Shown: one piece after another, positions 1-9,271 of the stretch
Position numbering within the stretch: the stretch's first letter is position 1
Layout: the number at the start of each line of letters is the position of its first letter
Origin: an uncultured Chloroflexota bacterium
Lineage (GTDB): Bacteria; Chloroflexota; UBA4733
Length of the DNA: 64,000 nt
NCBI GenBank assembly: GCA_937967325.1
Contig: CALBSQ010000158.1
Coordinates: 1 to 64,000, forward strand
Reading direction: 5' to 3'
The notes under the pieces: model-generated
The model's input: the letters and a program-made list of their open reading frames with translations, nothing else
Database searches by the model: none
What the model was told of the DNA's origin: nothing
Program-made: the position numbers and the translations under genes

Positions 1-144
1 CCGCCAGCAGCGGCTCGGTGTCCAGCCGCGACCGTCTGGTCCCGACGACCGCTCCCGGCAACTCCCGCCGCGCCCCTGCCGCCCACAGGCCGTGAACGGG
101 TACGGAAGGATAACCTGAGCCAGGCGTCCGCGTTCACGGAGTTC

Positions 145-1107
145 GTGAAACTCACATTTCTCAAATTGCTAGATGACCGGGAGCTTCACCGTTCGCATAC
201 CATTGACGCGACATCAGACAGCATTACCGTGCCAATCGCAGACGTACGATTCTCTAGGCGCTGGATCGAGGGAAGAGAAAAGGACCACCCGAGCCGGTTG
301 GACGCCCTGCAGTTCCAAGTGTTACTTCAGGGACTAGAGGCTGAGATTCAGACAGGCAGGCGGAAGCGAATATTCGACGAAAACGACCACATCCGCCTAT
401 CTGCTGAGACAATCAAGGGAGTTGTCCAGCGCCTGGAGCACACAGGCCTATTTCGTATCAACGTTGACTGGAATGGTAGGCTATTCGAGACATTCCTCAA
501 CGCCACAATGAGAGGGAAGGACCTCGGCCAATACTTCACGCCGCGCAGTGTAGTACGTCTAGCCGTTCGTCTGGCCAGACTTCGGGCGGATCACGCGCAC
601 ATAGATACTGTCGTCGATGCCTGCTGCGGAACCGGCGGATTCATGATCGATGCGCTCCTCGAGCTGTGGTCTCACATAGACATGAACCCCAGCCTGTCCG
701 ATTTTGAGAAGAAGCAATTGAAAGATGAGACCGCTAATGTGAGGATCTGCGGCATTGATATTGCTCGCGAACCAGCACTCGCCCGAATAGCTCGCATGAA
801 TATGTACCTACATAACGACGGCGGAAGCAGAATATATCAAGCGGACAGCCTGGATAATAATCTCGCCGATGTCGAAACTGACTCGGCAGAGCTCAAACGC
901 GGGAAACACGAATTACGCAATCATCTCGCGCGCGGAGAGTATGCTGACGTTATTGTAACAAATCCTCCATTTGCCAAAGAGTACCAACGGCAATTCGTGC
1001 GTGACGAGCGTGTTCTCGATGATTACACACTTGCATTTGACAAGATCGGTGGGTCTCGGAAGCCGAAGTCGGCTCTGCGCTCAAGTGTGATGTTCCTTGA
1101 GAGGTAA
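145..1107 (+). pseudogene. Type I-like N6-adenine DNA methylase, 5' part (broken by in-frame stop)
   Basis: This is the catalytic half of an HsdM-type N6-adenine methyltransferase. It shows GQYFTPR (the N-terminal/TRD hinge motif of this family), the SAM-binding motif DACCGTGGF, an IDI acidic loop and the catalytic NPPF motif in VIVTNPPF. GTG 145 is only the first legal start: the same frame stays open upstream and reads ERVRKDNLSQ directly before it, like HsdM N termini, so the true 5' end lies further left or is lost. TAA at 1105-1107 interrupts the frame. The sequence after it (HNILKSGGL, then MVTVIDD) continues the methylase fold in the same frame, so a single nonsense change splits the gene. 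AT content is clearly higher than in the rest of the window, suggesting acquisition by transfer. A sequencing error is the alternative. Confidence 0.8.
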
Positions 1108-1134
1108 CACAACATTCTTAAGAGCGGCGGCCTG

Positions 1135-2216
1135 ATGGTGACCGTGATCGACGATAGTATTCTCGGCGGACAAAGTTATCGCGAGGTTCGACAATTTCTG
1201 CGCGACAACTACATTATCAAGGCGGTGATATCACTCCCGGGTGATGCCTTTCAACGTTCACTTGCCAGGGTGAAGACCTCCCTATTGATGCTGCAAAAGA
1301 AGCGTCACGTTGAAGAAGCGCAGCCTGCCGTGTTTATGTATTGTTGCGGCATGGTCGGCGTTGACGATTCCTCCCGACAACGTCAGCTACCGATCGACGA
1401 GGAGAATCGGCGTCGAGCTGATGAGGAGATCTTGAGAGTAGCCTCGCTATATGACGACTACCTGCGCGGTCGGGAAGCAGCGCGGCCATGGACCGTTCCT
1501 CCCGAAAGAATCGCTGACAGAATCGACGTGAAACATTGCCTCGTCAGTCCCGCACGGCGCGTGGAGACCTGGCGCCGAAAGGGCGGACAAGTCGTATCAC
1601 TCGACCAACTCCTTGAGGTCGTCTATCAAAGAGACAGTGATACCAACAGTGTCGAGGATAACGTTGACATAATAGATACGAGCATGTCGTCTGAAGTCGT
1701 AACACATCTTCGGGTGAGATACGACGGCATTGCAGAGTCAGGTGACGAGATTCGGGCTGCGGACAGCAACTATGCGCGGCTATTCCGAGTGCGCTCGGGC
1801 GATCTAGTTATCAGCCATATCAACGCCGTTCATGGTGCGGTAGCCTTGGTGCCCGAGGAGTTCGACGGATTCGTCGTTACTAATGAATATAGCGTCTGCA
1901 GGGCGAGGCCCGGTGTCGATCCGTACCTCGTCTGGGCATTGCTACCGTCGCCCGAGATCCGCGCGGATCTGCTTCTAACATCCACCGGAATCGGACGGAG
2001 CCGGGTCAAGTGGGAGGGGGGGCGGCCACCTTGCAGGTGCCCGTGCCAACTGAAGGCCAGTCGGAAGACGTAGTGGGGATGATCCGCGCCGCCGAGCGGT
2101 TAGATCGCGAAGCTCGTGAGCAACGGAAACGAGCCCAGGCGATGCTTGAGTCCCGATTGGACTTGGACAGCGACGAGGCACAGACCATACTGGCCGCATT
2201 TAAGCCGCCACGGTGA
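1135..2216 (+). pseudogene. N6-adenine methylase 3' part with HsdS-like target recognition region, frameshifted
   Basis: This continues the methylase in the same frame after the TAA at 1105. ILGGQSYREVRQFL and ISLPGDAF...RVKTSLLML are the conserved end of the HsdM catalytic domain. From about 1550 the protein resembles an HsdS target-recognition domain (RSGDLVISHINAVHGAVALV, then VKWE), so methylase and specificity functions appear fused. The frame is lost at the seven-G run 2016-2022. The proper C terminus, with VPVPTEGQSEDVV and a long helix, continues in another frame to the TGA at 2214-2216. A +1 or -2 change in the G run would restore one protein of roughly 690 residues. No restriction subunit is visible in the window. 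Confidence 0.75.
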
Positions 2217-2604
2217 GTGGACGCCCTACCGGAGGCCCTGCCCCGTGTCACGGTACGCTGGGACGAGCCGCCGTGGTCGCAACGGCAGTGTCACGGCCAC
2301 TGCTGATCTCGTCTACTGCTGGTTCGAGCGGGCACGTGACTAGATTTCATGGGGCAGGGCACAACGAGCTTGCCTACTGGCGATGCAAGGAATCGGAAGT
2401 GGAGCGGGGCCGCTTCCTCGCCATCCCGACCCGCTCGGCGGCGTCCCCGGGGGCCGTTGTCAACGAGGTCACCGCGAAGGTCCGCCAGATCGACCGCTAC
2501 CCTTCTCCCGAGTCCGCTCCCTCCCCGACCGACGCCACCGACCAGGCTCGCCACTGGAAAACCGATCCCGCGATCCCAGACCGACTTGACAGCAGCCCCC
2601 ATAT
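2217..2604. other. Gap without a recognisable gene
   Basis: The stretch between the broken methylase and the broken toxin contains only shadow frames. I see no conserved protein, RNA or clear repeat. The promoter of the toxin-antitoxin pair should lie near its right end, but no convincing -35/-10 pair was found. Confidence 0.4.
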
Positions 2605-2990
2605 ATGCGAAAATTCTCATAAGGGAAAGCCGGGAGTGGACCGTCATTTTTTTCTGACCGCGCAGGGCGCGAGTCCGGTCGAGGAGTTCTTGCGGGGCGT
2701 TGACGCCAAAACATACAACCGCTTCCTGTGGTCGATCGAGCAGCTGCGGCTGAGGAACGTGCAGGCTCGTGAGCCGCTGGCGAAGCACCTGGAGGGGAAG
2801 ATCTGGGAGCTGCGCCGAGAGAGCGCCACCAACATCTATTATACGTCTCCTGTACGCCGTGCTCTCGGGACGACGCATCCTGCTCCTCCACGGCTTCCAG
2901 AAGAAAACCCAGAAAACGCCAAGAGCGGAACTCGACACGGCGCAGCGGCGCCTGGCCGAGGCGCTGGCGGAAGAAGGAGGTGTAGTATGA
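2605..2990 (+). pseudogene. HigB/Gp49-like RelE-superfamily toxin, frameshifted
   Basis: Read across frames, the sequence gives REWTVIFF, then TAQGASPVEEFL, then RLLYAVLSGRRILLLHGF and KKTQKTP, the hallmarks of phage-derived Gp49-like/HigB mRNA interferases. Three places disturb the frame. The T7 run at 2647-2653 is one base short. The TATTATA stretch near 2837-2843 has one or four extra bases. The likely ATG at 2605 joins the body only if the A4 run at 2610-2613 gains a base. The final TGA (2988-2990) overlaps the antitoxin ATG (2987-2989), so the pair was a translationally coupled higBA-type operon. The toxin is either inactive or the indels are sequencing errors. Confidence 0.65.
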
Positions 2991-3355
2991 ACAGAGAGAT
3001 GAAAACAGTGCCAGATCGTCTGGCCGAGGGAGCCCGGGCGTATGAACGCTGGCGGGACGAGCTGCTCGCCGACCCGGAGAATCGCCGCCTCTATGAGGAG
3101 GAGGCGGCCAAGAGCGACCTCTGGCTCCAGCTCGTGGAGGCGCGCCAGGCGGCTGGACTCACGCAGGCGGAACTGGCGAAGCGCCTGGGCGTGAGCCAAT
3201 CCCAGGTGGCCCGGATCGAGAAGCGCGGCTACGACGCCTACACGCTCACCACCCTGCGCCGCTACGTGCGGGCGCTGGGCGACGGGTTCAGCCTGGAGGT
3301 CCGTGTCCACCAGCCGCACCCGGCCGAGCGACCCCGCCAGGCCGTGCACGCCTGA
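2987..3355 (+). CDS. HigA-like HTH antitoxin / XRE-family regulator
   Basis: This 122-residue protein has an intact XRE helix-turn-helix in its middle (ARQAAGLTQAELAKRLGVSQ...VARIEKRG). This is the layout of HigA-type antitoxins that follow Gp49-like toxins: toxin first, antitoxin second. It probably binds the toxin and represses the shared promoter. The start is ATG 2987 with AGGAGG at 2975-2980, and it overlaps the toxin stop as ATGA. Unlike the toxin it carries no frame lesion. Antitoxin function is inferred from position and HTH type. A stand-alone regulator is possible now that the toxin looks broken. Confidence 0.75.
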   Translation: MNREMKTVPDRLAEGARAYERWRDELLADPENRRLYEEEAAKSDLWLQLVEARQAAGLTQAELAKRLGVSQSQVARIEKRGYDAYTLTTLRRYVRALGDGFSLEVRVHQPHPAERPRQAVHA

Positions 3356-3412
3356 GACGGATCCGAACGCATCGGGTCGGGAGGGACAGGCCCAAGCGGG
3401 GCTCGGGTGAAC

Positions 3413-3588
3413 GAGGCGGTACCCTGGCGCTGCCGAAGCCGTTGCCCAGTCTCGGCCACGCGCTCCGGCGTGTGGACCGGCAAAACGTTGACCGGCGGGC
3501 CCTCGTCCAGCGGCAGCTCCATGCTGCCGCCTTCCTCCAGGGCAACTCCTGGCCCCGGCGGGGCAGCCTCTACCCAGCGACGCATCAC
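3413..3588 (-). pseudogene. Possible VOC/glyoxalase-like remnant
   Basis: In the gene-poor stretch 3356-3650 the minus strand reads MRRWVEAAPPGPGVALEEG followed by a helix-like VAETGQRLRQRQG. The first part resembles the RW(V/L)xVAPPG strand of small VOC-fold proteins, but the rest of the fold is absent. I see nothing else in this gap. This may be a decayed fragment or chance, and confidence is low. Confidence 0.2.
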
Positions 3589-3650
3589 AACTGCCCGAGA
3601 ACCCCTTTTCAGACGGAATCAACATCCGCCAGCGCGCGGCGTCGCGATAG

Positions 3651-4535
3651 TCAACTGAGCTGCTGGCCGGGGCGCTCGACCAGCGTGCGCAGCCGCCGCG
3701 CGGGATGGCGCGAGTCGAGCGCGGCTTCCTCCCGGTCGGGCGGCCAGACGACGATGCCCCGGACGGTGTAGGCGAGCTGGTAGAGCCACAGCCGCTGGTC
3801 GAGGTCGGGGGCGGCGAACAGCGCGGGGTACGCCTCCCGCGCCCACGCCAACAACGGCGGCCGGCGCTCGGGCTGGCCGAGGCGCTCGCCCCAGACGAGC
3901 AGGGGGACCAGCTCGAGATCGGGCGGCCCCAGCCGCGCCCACTCGAAGTCGAGCATTGCCTGAATCCTGCCCTCGTGCATGACGACGTTGCCGGGCGAGG
4001 CGTCGCCGTGGGTCAGGACCCGGGGCGCGTCGCCCGCCGGCCAGGCGTCGGCGAGGTCTCGGGTGCGGTCGTCGGCAGCATCCAGCACCGCGCCGTCGAC
4101 GAACGGCAGCGTTCGCGCGAACGCGATCACCCGGCGCACCCGCGCCGGCGGCAGTGGGACCACCGACCGTCCCACGATGGCGAGCGCGTCCTCCGACGCG
4201 GCCGGCGGATCGTCCAGGGGAGGGGCGAGGTCCGTTGGCGGCGTCCAGTCGTGGAGATCGCGCAGCACGTGCATGAGCCGCGCGATCAAGCGCCGGCGCT
4301 GCGCGGGGTCGGCGTCGGCCCACACGTCGGCGAGCGTCGCCCCGACGACCCGGTCGGCGAGGGCCCAGCTCACGACGCCATCGCCCCCGACCGCGCGGAC
4401 GCGGGGGTGCGGGATCGCGGCCGGCAGCGCCGCGAGGAGGCGCGCCTCGCGCAGCAGGCGTGCGCAGTCGCCGCGCCAGCAGACACGCAGCACCGCGTCG
4501 CCCAGTAGCAAGGCATCGTTCGAGGCGCCGGGCAA
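3651..4535 (-). CDS. Aminoglycoside phosphotransferase (APH)-family kinase
   Basis: This small-molecule kinase has an APH/choline-kinase fold. The catalytic loop is LTHGDASPGNV (HGD at about residues 176-178), and the metal-binding DFE of MLDFEWARLGPPDLE is at about 196-198, followed by helical C-lobe sequence. The substrate cannot be told; the family includes antibiotic, choline and homoserine kinases. The start is uncertain. TTG 4535 is the first legal start codon in the open stretch, but coding-looking sequence (RHRLRVTAGPYNLADG) runs upstream in the same frame to about 4720, where CTG preceded by GGGAGG could initiate. The N-lobe is short if 4535 is used. It is a monocistronic gene on the minus strand. 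Confidence 0.75.
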   Translation of the reverse strand: MPGASNDALLLGDAVLRVCWRGDCARLLREARLLAALPAAIPHPRVRAVGGDGVVSWALADRVVGATLADVWADADPAQRRRLIARLMHVLRDLHDWTPPTDLAPPLDDPPAASEDALAIVGRSVVPLPPARVRRVIAFARTLPFVDGAVLDAADDRTRDLADAWPAGDAPRVLTHGDASPGNVVMHEGRIQAMLDFEWARLGPPDLELVPLLVWGERLGQPERRPPLLAWAREAYPALFAAPDLDQRLWLYQLAYTVRGIVVWPPDREEAALDSRHPARRLRTLVERPGQQLS

Positions 4536-4855
4536 GAGGGCGGCGTCGGGCGCGGCGGCCGCCTCGGGACTCCAGGGTTCGACCGGCGTGCCGTCGACCT
4601 CGGGGACCGCCCCGTCGGCCAGGTTGTACGGGCCGGCCGTGACCCGCAGCCGATGGCGCGCCGCGGCACGCTCGTCGGGGCTCGGCGCCCGCGGTCGACG
4701 TGGAATCAGCCTGCCCTCCCTTCACTGAGCCGATCGCCGAGAGGCTCTACCCGCAAGGATGCGCTCCGGGCTAAATGCGGCCAGTCACGCGAAGTATGCG
4801 GTTTGGCTGACTCAAACTCGCCGAATCCGTCTGGGCGAGGACGGCTGCCCATCCT

Positions 4856-5821
4856 TCACGCGTCGATCGACCCTGCTACCGTGGCGACCTCTCTTGTAAT
4901 CTCCGCAAGCAGCCCCGCGAGCGATCGGCCGTCGCCAAACTCCCGGTCGAGCGTACCCTCCGGAAGGCACGGGACCGTGGCTTCGAGGCGGCCATAGGCG
5001 CTAAGGATGATTCGAACAATGCGCTCGACTTCCCGCGGCTGCCTGCCCAGCATCGCCAGCGTCTTTTCGACCTGGATCGTGTGCTCGCGAAGGTGCGCGG
5101 CGAAGCGGTGCAGCCGGAAGCGCACGGTCACCGCGTAGTCCACCCAGAGGCCCAGCGCGTCCAACCTGGGGGCCTCGTCGACGTCGCCAAGCAGCCCGAC
5201 CGCGAGGTCGAGCATCGCGTCCAGCCGCGCGCGCAGGTCGAGCAGAGTGCCGGCGGACCAGGCGGCGTTCTGCCCCCGCGATGTCAAGGGAGTATCGGGC
5301 GGGTCGGGTGGTGTCCGGTCTTGGGTTGGCGCCGCGAACGCCCAGAAAGCTGTGTTCAAGGTATAGCGCGACTGCACCATGATCACGTGGCTAAGGGTCT
5401 CGCGCAGCGCCCACTCCGCGCCGCCGGGCAGGCGGTCGAGGTCATCGTCCGCGAGCGGGAAGAGCAGTCCGTGAAGGTCCCAGCGCGCCTGCGTCGCCTG
5501 GCTGAGGATCTGTCCGGCGTCGGCTGGGCGCCCGCCAAGCAGCGTCACCGCCCGCATCGCCGCGACGGTCGCCTCCTCGAGGATCTCGAAGAGCCGGTAG
5601 AGGCCGTAGCGCACGTCGATCCGCTCGTCGTGACCGCGCCAGCGCCACGAGCGGGGCAGCGCGTCGTCGGGAAGGCGCAGCACGCTGCGCAGCGTCGCTT
5701 CGATCGACGCGCGGGCGGACACGATCGCCGGATGCACCGGACGCGGGCGCGGCAGGCCCAGGGTCGTGAGGGCATCCAAGACGACTGGGGCGTTTGGGCT
5801 CAGGTCACACATATCGACCAT
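4856..5821 (-). CDS. DinB-like (DinB_2) metal-dependent helical bundle protein
   Basis: This 321-residue protein has the DinB/YfiT-type four-helix pattern. EWALRETLSHVIMVQSRY supplies one His and FAAHLREHTIQVEKTL supplies the His-x3-His pair, matching the three-His metal site of DinB_2 proteins. Such proteins include thiol-S-transferases and hydrolases; the substrate here is unknown. The reading frame is open to 5884, but the start is placed at ATG 5821 because GGAGGTG lies 7 bases upstream. It is about twice the length of a single DinB domain, with an N-terminal region (residues 1-120) that also looks helical and may be a degenerate first bundle. Confidence 0.65.
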   Translation of the reverse strand: MVDMCDLSPNAPVVLDALTTLGLPRPRPVHPAIVSARASIEATLRSVLRLPDDALPRSWRWRGHDERIDVRYGLYRLFEILEEATVAAMRAVTLLGGRPADAGQILSQATQARWDLHGLLFPLADDDLDRLPGGAEWALRETLSHVIMVQSRYTLNTAFWAFAAPTQDRTPPDPPDTPLTSRGQNAAWSAGTLLDLRARLDAMLDLAVGLLGDVDEAPRLDALGLWVDYAVTVRFRLHRFAAHLREHTIQVEKTLAMLGRQPREVERIVRIILSAYGRLEATVPCLPEGTLDREFGDGRSLAGLLAEITREVATVAGSIDA

Positions 5822-6233
5822 TGTTACGTCACCTCCACCCCCTACTCCGAACGTTCGGGTTTGCCGATGCATGGCACCCTCCACGCGCGAGACTGCCTAG
5901 ATTATCCGATAGCAGGCGCGCATGCTCAATGGTTAACCTGGCCGCCACGGCACGGCCGCGGGAGTGGCGGAACCAAGCTGACATCGCACACCTTCGCGGC
6001 GCATCCGGCCCCCAGCGCCCCCGGGCTGCGTCGCCTGGACGCGCCCACTAACCAGGCCGCCGGCGAACGGCCGGGCTCGCCAGCCGCACTGCTCGGTCGC
6101 GTGCCGTGCGGGAAGAGTCGCTAGAATCGGCACGATGCCAACTGACGGCGAACAAGCCACACGGATGAATCGTCGGCTGAGCCGCTCGGAGCTCGGCGGC
6201 CAGTCACCACTCCAAACGCGCGAGGAGTCAGTG
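5822..6233. other. Divergent intergenic region, DinB-like gene / ABC operon
   Basis: About 410 bases separate the divergent starts of the DinB-like gene and the ABC exporter operon, so promoters for both should lie here. The frame of the ABC ATPase is open back to an ATG at 6135, but the ribosome site favours the later start. I see no strong -35/-10 pair, riboswitch or repeat. Confidence 0.4.
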
Positions 6234-7259
6234 GTGTCCATAATTCGGCTCGACAATGTCGTCAAGGAGTTTCGCAGCCCGAAGCGGCATCCGGGGCTGA
6301 CCGGCGCGGTGCGCACGCTATTCACACGTCAGTACGATATCAAGCAGGCCGTGGCGGGAATCAGCTTCAGCCTCGACGCGGGTGAGCTGGTCGGCTACCT
6401 CGGGGAGAACGGCGCCGGCAAGTCCACCACCATCAAGCTGCTGACCGGGATCCTGGTGCCGACCTCCGGCCAGATCGAGGTCGCCGGCCTCGTGCCATGG
6501 AAGGCGCGCGAGCGCAACACCTTGAACATCGGCGTCGTCTTCGGCCAGCGTAGCCAGCTCTGGTGGGATCTGCCCTTGATCGAGTCGTTCAGGCTCGTCG
6601 CCAAGATGTACCGGGTTGAGCGACACCGTTACGAGCGGAATCTCGACCGCTTTCGGGAGCTGCTCGGCCTGGACGAGTTTCTCACCGTCCCCGTGCGCCA
6701 ACTCAGCCTCGGCCAGCGCATGCGCAGCGATCTCGTGGCCGCGATGCTCTACAACCCGCGCATCAACTACCTCGATGAGCCGACGATTGGGCTCGACGTG
6801 CTGGCGAAGGAGCAGGTCCGCATCTTTATCGAGGAGATGAATCGCGAGCAGGGCGCGACGATCGTCCTCACCACCCACGACCTCGGCGATTTCGAGCGGC
6901 TTTGCCGGCGTGTCCTGCTAATCGACCGAGGCAAACTGCTCTACGACGGTTCGCTGGAGCGTCTCCAGGCCGAATACGCCCCCCATCGCCTGCTGGTGGT
7001 GCAGTTTGTTCCAGAAGCTATCGCCCGCGCGCAGGCCGAGGTTCTTGGCGCCGCTCCGATGATCGACATGCCGGGTGTGGAGATCATGAAGCAAGAGGAG
7101 GGCAAGGTCTGGCTGCGCTTCGATCCCACGGCGACGCCGGCGCCAGCCCTGATCGCCAGCATCGCGGCGCGCTACCCGATCAGCGACCTGGCGATCGCGG
7201 AGCCGGATCTCGAACCGGTGATCAGGCAGATCTACGCGGAACGGCGGGTAAGGGTATGA
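6234..7259 (+). CDS. ABC-2 type exporter ATP-binding protein (COG4586-like)
   Basis: This is the ATPase of an ABC exporter. Walker A GENGAGKST is at about residues 57-65, the signature LSLGQRMRSDL at about 157 and Walker B INYLDEPTIGLD at about 177, followed by the TTHDL H-loop. The N-terminal extension with FTRQYDIKQAV and the C-terminal regulatory tail fit the COG4586 group, which always travels with two six-helix permeases, as here. The substrate is unknown. Start: GTG 6234 (or 6231), with GAGGAG at 6222-6227, is preferred over ATG 6135, which lacks a good ribosome site. The TGA overlaps the ATG of the first permease (ATGA), so translation is coupled. Confidence 0.88.
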   Translation: MSIIRLDNVVKEFRSPKRHPGLTGAVRTLFTRQYDIKQAVAGISFSLDAGELVGYLGENGAGKSTTIKLLTGILVPTSGQIEVAGLVPWKARERNTLNIGVVFGQRSQLWWDLPLIESFRLVAKMYRVERHRYERNLDRFRELLGLDEFLTVPVRQLSLGQRMRSDLVAAMLYNPRINYLDEPTIGLDVLAKEQVRIFIEEMNREQGATIVLTTHDLGDFERLCRRVLLIDRGKLLYDGSLERLQAEYAPHRLLVVQFVPEAIARAQAEVLGAAPMIDMPGVEIMKQEEGKVWLRFDPTATPAPALIASIAARYPISDLAIAEPDLEPVIRQIYAERRVRV

Positions 7260-8002
7260 GCCGACTATGGCTCAACCTCGCGTTTCAGGTGCTGCGTATC
7301 CTCCTCCGGGTCTGCCTGCTCAAGGTCATCTGGACCGCCGTGTATGCCGGCCAGGGGGTGGTCGATGGCGTGGCGCTGGGCCAGGTGATCGCCTTCATCA
7401 CCCTGGCCCAGCTGCAAGTCTGGGTGATGTCCCCGCTCGTCGCGGACTACATTCGGGAGCGGGTGCGGGAAGGGAAGATCGCGCTCGATCTGGCGCGGCC
7501 GGCGCCGTTCCTCGGCCAGTTGCTCGCGCACCAGCTTGGCGGGACTGCCTCGTTGCTCCCGTTCGTGCTGCTCGCCGTCCCGCTCGCCTTCGAACTGGGG
7601 GGACTGGTTTCGCCGGCGTCGCTGGCCGCGGGCCTGCTCTACCTGGTCAGCTTCGTGCTAGGCTACTTCGTATCCGTCCTGATCGGCCTGGTGATCGGGT
7701 TGGTCGGTTTCTGGACGCTGCAAACGCAGGGCGTCATAGCGATCTACCTTTACGTCAGTCAGTTCTTCACCGGCGCGCTGGTACCGCTGGGGTTCTTTCC
7801 AGCGTGGCTGCGGCGCGTCGCGGATCTGCTGCCATTCCAGGCGCAGGCGTTCATCCCCCTCTCGCTCTACATGGGCAACGTGGCGCCAAAGGAGATTCCA
7901 CGGGCGCTCGGCGTCCAACTGGTCTGGGTCGTGGTGCTCATCGCGATCGCCTGGTTGATGTGGCGGCGAGCCATCCGCCGCGTCGTGATCCAGGGAGGCT
8001 AG
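7256..8002 (+). CDS. ABC-2 family exporter permease 1 (COG4587/COG3694-like)
   Basis: This 248-residue integral membrane protein has about six hydrophobic segments and a cytosolic amphipathic stretch (YIRERVREGKIALDLARPAPFL) typical of the ABC-2 permeases paired with COG4586 ATPases. The ATG at 7256 overlaps the ATPase stop. The next permease starts two bases after its TAG. ATPase plus two dissimilar permeases should form one heteromeric exporter. The cargo cannot be deduced. Confidence 0.85.
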   Translation: MSRLWLNLAFQVLRILLRVCLLKVIWTAVYAGQGVVDGVALGQVIAFITLAQLQVWVMSPLVADYIRERVREGKIALDLARPAPFLGQLLAHQLGGTASLLPFVLLAVPLAFELGGLVSPASLAAGLLYLVSFVLGYFVSVLIGLVIGLVGFWTLQTQGVIAIYLYVSQFFTGALVPLGFFPAWLRRVADLLPFQAQAFIPLSLYMGNVAPKEIPRALGVQLVWVVVLIAIAWLMWRRAIRRVVIQGG

Positions 8003-8003
8003 G

Positions 8004-8804
8004 GTGCGGTCGCTCAGCATCGCCGCCAGTCTGTGGCTGGCGGGCTTGCGTGGGGGGATGGAGTACCGCGCCGATTTCCTGCTGACGATGCTCTTTGGCT
8101 TTGTGCGCGAGGCCACCGGGTTCGTCCTGATCTGGGTGATCCTGGCCCGCTTCGCTGCCATCGCGCGGTGGACGCTCGGCGATGTCGCCTTCCTCTACGG
8201 CTTGCGGGTCACGATGCACGGGTTAGTCGGGCTAGGAACGGGCAACCTCTGGGGCCCGGAGTCCAGGGTGCGCCAGGGGGAGTTCGACCGCTACCTCGTG
8301 CGCCCGGCCTCGCCGCTGCTCCAGGTGCTCACCGAGCGCGTGCCGCTGTCGGCCTTCGGCGAGGTGCTGGGCGGCCCCGCCCTCTTTCTGGCCGCCAATC
8401 AACTGGTGCATGTAGACTGGACGCCGTGGGCGCTGCTCTACCTGCTGTTCGCGCTCGTCGGCGGCGCCCTGCTGGAGCCGGCGATCCGGGTATTGATCGT
8501 CTCCTTGTCCTTCCGCGCGCTGCGGGTGACCGGGCTGATGGCGATCATGGACGACATCTTCAGCGACTTCGGGACCTATCCGCTGGGCATCTTCAGCGCC
8601 GCGTTACAGTTCGTCCTGACATTCGGGATCCCAGTGGCGTTCACGGCCTACTTCCCGGCGGCGGTGTTGCTCGGGCGAACCGCGGCGCTCCAGGTCCCGC
8701 CGATCGTCGCCTACTGCGCGCCGCTGGCGGGCGTGCTCTGGATGGCGTTCGCCCTTGCCGTGTTCCAGCACGAGCTGCGCCACTATACGAGCGCGGGACA
8801 CTGA
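8004..8804 (+). CDS. ABC-2 family exporter permease 2
   Basis: This is the second membrane subunit (266 residues, about six transmembrane segments). It keeps the conserved cytosolic motif GEFDRYLVRPASPLLQ also seen in variant form in permease 1, marking both as members of the same ABC-2 subfamily. The start is GTG 8004, one base after the preceding stop, so it is probably translated by coupling. It ends the operon; a C-rich/G-rich hairpin follows at 8824-8860. Confidence 0.85.
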   Translation: MRSLSIAASLWLAGLRGGMEYRADFLLTMLFGFVREATGFVLIWVILARFAAIARWTLGDVAFLYGLRVTMHGLVGLGTGNLWGPESRVRQGEFDRYLVRPASPLLQVLTERVPLSAFGEVLGGPALFLAANQLVHVDWTPWALLYLLFALVGGALLEPAIRVLIVSLSFRALRVTGLMAIMDDIFSDFGTYPLGIFSAALQFVLTFGIPVAFTAYFPAAVLLGRTAALQVPPIVAYCAPLAGVLWMAFALAVFQHELRHYTSAGH

Positions 8805-8823
8805 GCCGTCTGCTCTGAAAATG

Positions 8824-8860
8824 CCCCTCCCCAACCCCTTCCCAGCAAGCTGGAGAGGGG
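8824..8860 (+). terminator. Hairpin after the ABC operon, terminator-like
   Basis: A cccctcccc arm pairs, with one mismatch, with ggagagggg at 8852-8860 and is followed by a short ACTTT. It lies 20 bases past the last permease. It belongs to the same CCCCTCTCC-type repeats seen at 18111, 23798 and 52456, so it may be a dispersed repeat that serves as a terminator. Confidence 0.35.
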
Positions 8861-8984
8861 ACTTTCATCCGCGCGGGCGGCGGCGCACCACCGGGGGGTC
8901 CGCTGACCAACTACGGAGTGGGCGAAGCGCCGGTGCGCCGCGGGTGTGACGCAGAGTTATGCAGCGACCGGACGACGATCTAGA

Positions 8985-9095
8985 CGGAGCGCGGGTGCCC
9001 CGCCCGCCCGGTCGTCTGACTGCCCGGTAGCCTCCCCCGAAAGGATAGGCGCCTCCCCACTGGGCAACCGGGGCGGGCGGGACGCCCGCGCTCCG
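8985..9095. repeat. Palindromic repeat family A, intergenic copy
   Basis: The arms are 8985-9009 and 9071-9095, each 25 bases (cggagcgcggg...cgcccgccc), complementary with two mismatches and separated by about 60 bases. The same arms, perfect, recur at 56143-56254 inside a methyltransferase gene; total lengths are 111 and 112 bases. Located in the 8805-9271 gap, which otherwise shows no gene. Confidence 0.8.
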
Positions 9096-9271
9096 CTGTC
9101 CAGCGCCCCCACTCGCCCGACGCCCGCTTGCTCCGCGCTAGTTTGCGGCGCGCCAGCGCGTCGCGAGGCGCTGGACAAGCCACCCGCCATCGGTGTACCC
9201 TCGACCACACTCGAGTGCGAACGCACCTCGAAAACCACCGACATTGGCTGAGGCCCGCAAAGGAGATGCGC

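Noticed and set aside
2291..3625. Long minus-strand open frame opposite the HigBA-like genes
   Set aside because: It is a GC-rich shadow with Arg/Ser/Pro-rich composition and no motif; the plus strand holds the real HTH protein.
3619..4725. Open minus-strand frame overlapping the APH gene
   Set aside because: It is Arg/Ala/Gly-rich text of low complexity; the overlapping frame has the complete kinase motifs.
6135..6233. N-terminal extension of the ABC ATPase
   Set aside because: No ribosome site before ATG 6135 and unusual composition; GAGGAG before GTG 6234 fits better.
8976..9105. CRISPR array or riboswitch in the repeat-rich gap
   Set aside because: Only one inverted pair is present, no regular spaced direct repeats; it matches the palindrome family at 56143.
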